Positions 63,174 through 64,000 of a stretch of 64,000 bases of DNA are shown piece by piece. The stretch's first letter is position 1. The number at the start of each line of letters is the position of its first letter. Origin of the DNA: JANXQG01 sp963709175 (GTDB lineage: Bacteria > Planctomycetota > Planctomycetia > Pirellulales > Thermoguttaceae). A program made the translations under genes and the position numbers. Location of the stretch: assembly GCA_963709175.1 (NCBI GenBank), contig CAVPVK010000007.1, positions 1,612,001 to 1,676,000 of the forward strand, given 5' to 3'. The notes beneath the pieces are model-generated. The model worked only from the letters and a program-made list of their open reading frames with translations, had not been told where the DNA came from and did no database searches.

Positions 63174-64000
63174 TTAATCTCGCTTCTTGTCCACTCCCAG
63201 GAGCTGCGCGGCCTCCGCCCGGAAACTGGCGAGTTCCTTGTTCGTGGGCTGGTTCCTCTCCATCCAGCGTGTTGCCCGGTCGTACCACTGGCGGGCCTTT
63301 TCCTTCTCGCCGAGCTTTTCGTGGGCCATGGCCAAAAAGAACCAGTCGAAGCTGCCGCCGCCCTTACTGAGCTCCATGGATTTCTCGAGCGCAGCGCGCG
63401 CCGCTTTCCAATCGCCGGCACGGTAGTGAGCCGTACCGCGGCTGGACCACGCGTTCGCGTCCTTGGGATCCAGCTCGATGGCCCTGGAGTAATCCGCTAG
63501 CGCCTTGTCCCATTGCTTCAGATTAAAATAGGCGCCGCCCCGGTTGTGCCACGCGGCCGCGAGCTTGGGATCCAGTTCGATCGCCTTGGAGTAATCGGCA
63601 AGCGCCTTGTCAAAATGTTTCAGCCCGTTGTAGGCTACGCCCCGGTTGTTCCACGCGTGCGCGTCCTTGGGCTCCAGCTCGATGGCCTTGGAGTAATCGG
63701 CAAGCGCTTTGTCAAATTGCCCCAGATCGCAGTAGTTCTTGCCCCTGCTATTCCACGCGCACACGAGCTTGGGCTCCAGTTCGATGGCCGTGGAGAGATC
63801 GGCAAGCGCCTTGTCAAATTGTTTCAGCTCGTTGTAGGCCCAGCCTCGGCTGTACCACGCGATCGCCAGCTTGGGATCCAGCTCGATGGCCGTGGAGAGA
63901 TCGGCAAGCGCCTTGTCCCATTGCTTCAGATTGAAATAGGCGCCACCCCGGCTGTACCACGCGATCGCGAGCTTGGGATCCAGTTCGATGGCCTTGCTGT
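63174..64000 (-). CDS. TPR repeat protein (5' end outside window)
   Basis: The frame is open to the right edge; about 275 residues are visible, all in 34-residue TPR units (AWYSRGGAYFNLKQWDKALA and near-identical copies), at least seven in number. The last ~70 residues (KAARAALEKSMEL, AMAHEKLGEKEKARQWYDRA) are less regular. At DNA level the units are 102-bp near repeats, implying recent expansion. TPR proteins serve as scaffolds for protein complexes. The function of this one cannot be told without its N-terminus. Confidence 0.78.
   Translation of the reverse strand, partial: SKAIELDPKLAIAWYSRGGAYFNLKQWDKALADLSTAIELDPKLAIAWYSRGWAYNELKQFDKALADLSTAIELEPKLVCAWNSRGKNYCDLGQFDKALADYSKAIELEPKDAHAWNNRGVAYNGLKHFDKALADYSKAIELDPKLAAAWHNRGGAYFNLKQWDKALADYSRAIELDPKDANAWSSRGTAHYRAGDWKAARAALEKSMELSKGGGSFDWFFLAMAHEKLGEKEKARQWYDRATRWMERNQPTNKELASFRAEAAQLLGVDKKRD

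Overview
The window is GC-rich DNA that looks like a planctomycete (Planctomycetota, probably Pirellulales-like; inference). The signs are a DUF1559 pseudopilin-type gene, a PEP-CTERM repeat protein, an SHD1-domain protein, a MoxR/BatA locus with giant coiled-coil proteins, and a surface protein with an LEPR-XLL-like leader. About half of the window (roughly 2.2-33.6 kb) is a prophage. The rest is host chromosome.

Left edge (1-2.2 kb): the 3' part of an autotransporter-repeat protein ending in a calpain-like cysteine protease domain, then a small exported protein. Prophage (about 2.2-33.6 kb): a small HTH gene, a perfect 15-bp inverted repeat and a near-consensus promoter open a long plus-strand transcription unit. 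First comes an accessory/lysis-like module (permuted papain-fold hydrolase, membrane-anchored trypsin-like protease, initiator-type tRNA-Met, thioredoxin-fold protein, coiled-coil membrane protein, large LamG/beta-helix tail fibre). Then come HNH endonuclease, small and large terminase, a portal fused to a MuF domain, prohead protease/scaffold, a three-gene glycan cassette (two glycosyltransferases and a GH130-like propeller protein), the major capsid protein with its own promoter and leader, connector genes, tail terminator, major tail protein, a tail chaperone pair with a classical -1 slippery site, a short tape measure and several tail-tip genes of unknown role. An SHD1 cargo gene and a tyrosine integrase lie on the minus strand beside a tRNA-Ala gene that is cut at its anticodon loop. 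No replication genes and no recognisable repressor are visible.

Host right side: a tandem DUF3467 protein; an HtrA-like protein whose second protease half has lost its catalytic residues; a membrane protein; a palindromic repeat element; a six-gene minus-strand operon (prenyltransferase-fold repeat protein, BatA/VWA protein, VWA/amidotransferase-like protein, DUF4175-like protein, charged coiled-coil protein, MoxR ATPase) joined by 4-bp ATGA overlaps; an EF-hand lipoprotein with a DUF1559 gene; a CrcB fluoride channel with DUF190; a WD40-like protein; a very large PEP-CTERM repeat protein; a beta-helix surface protein; and a TPR protein running off the right edge.

A caution for every reader: at least a dozen otherwise normal genes carry single-base frameshifts, most of them in short homopolymers (for example 4298, 17612, 38428, 41272, 42174, 42913, 56157, 58550, 58792). 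This pattern points to residual long-read assembly errors rather than widespread gene decay. I have therefore annotated these genes over their full extent and noted the shift.
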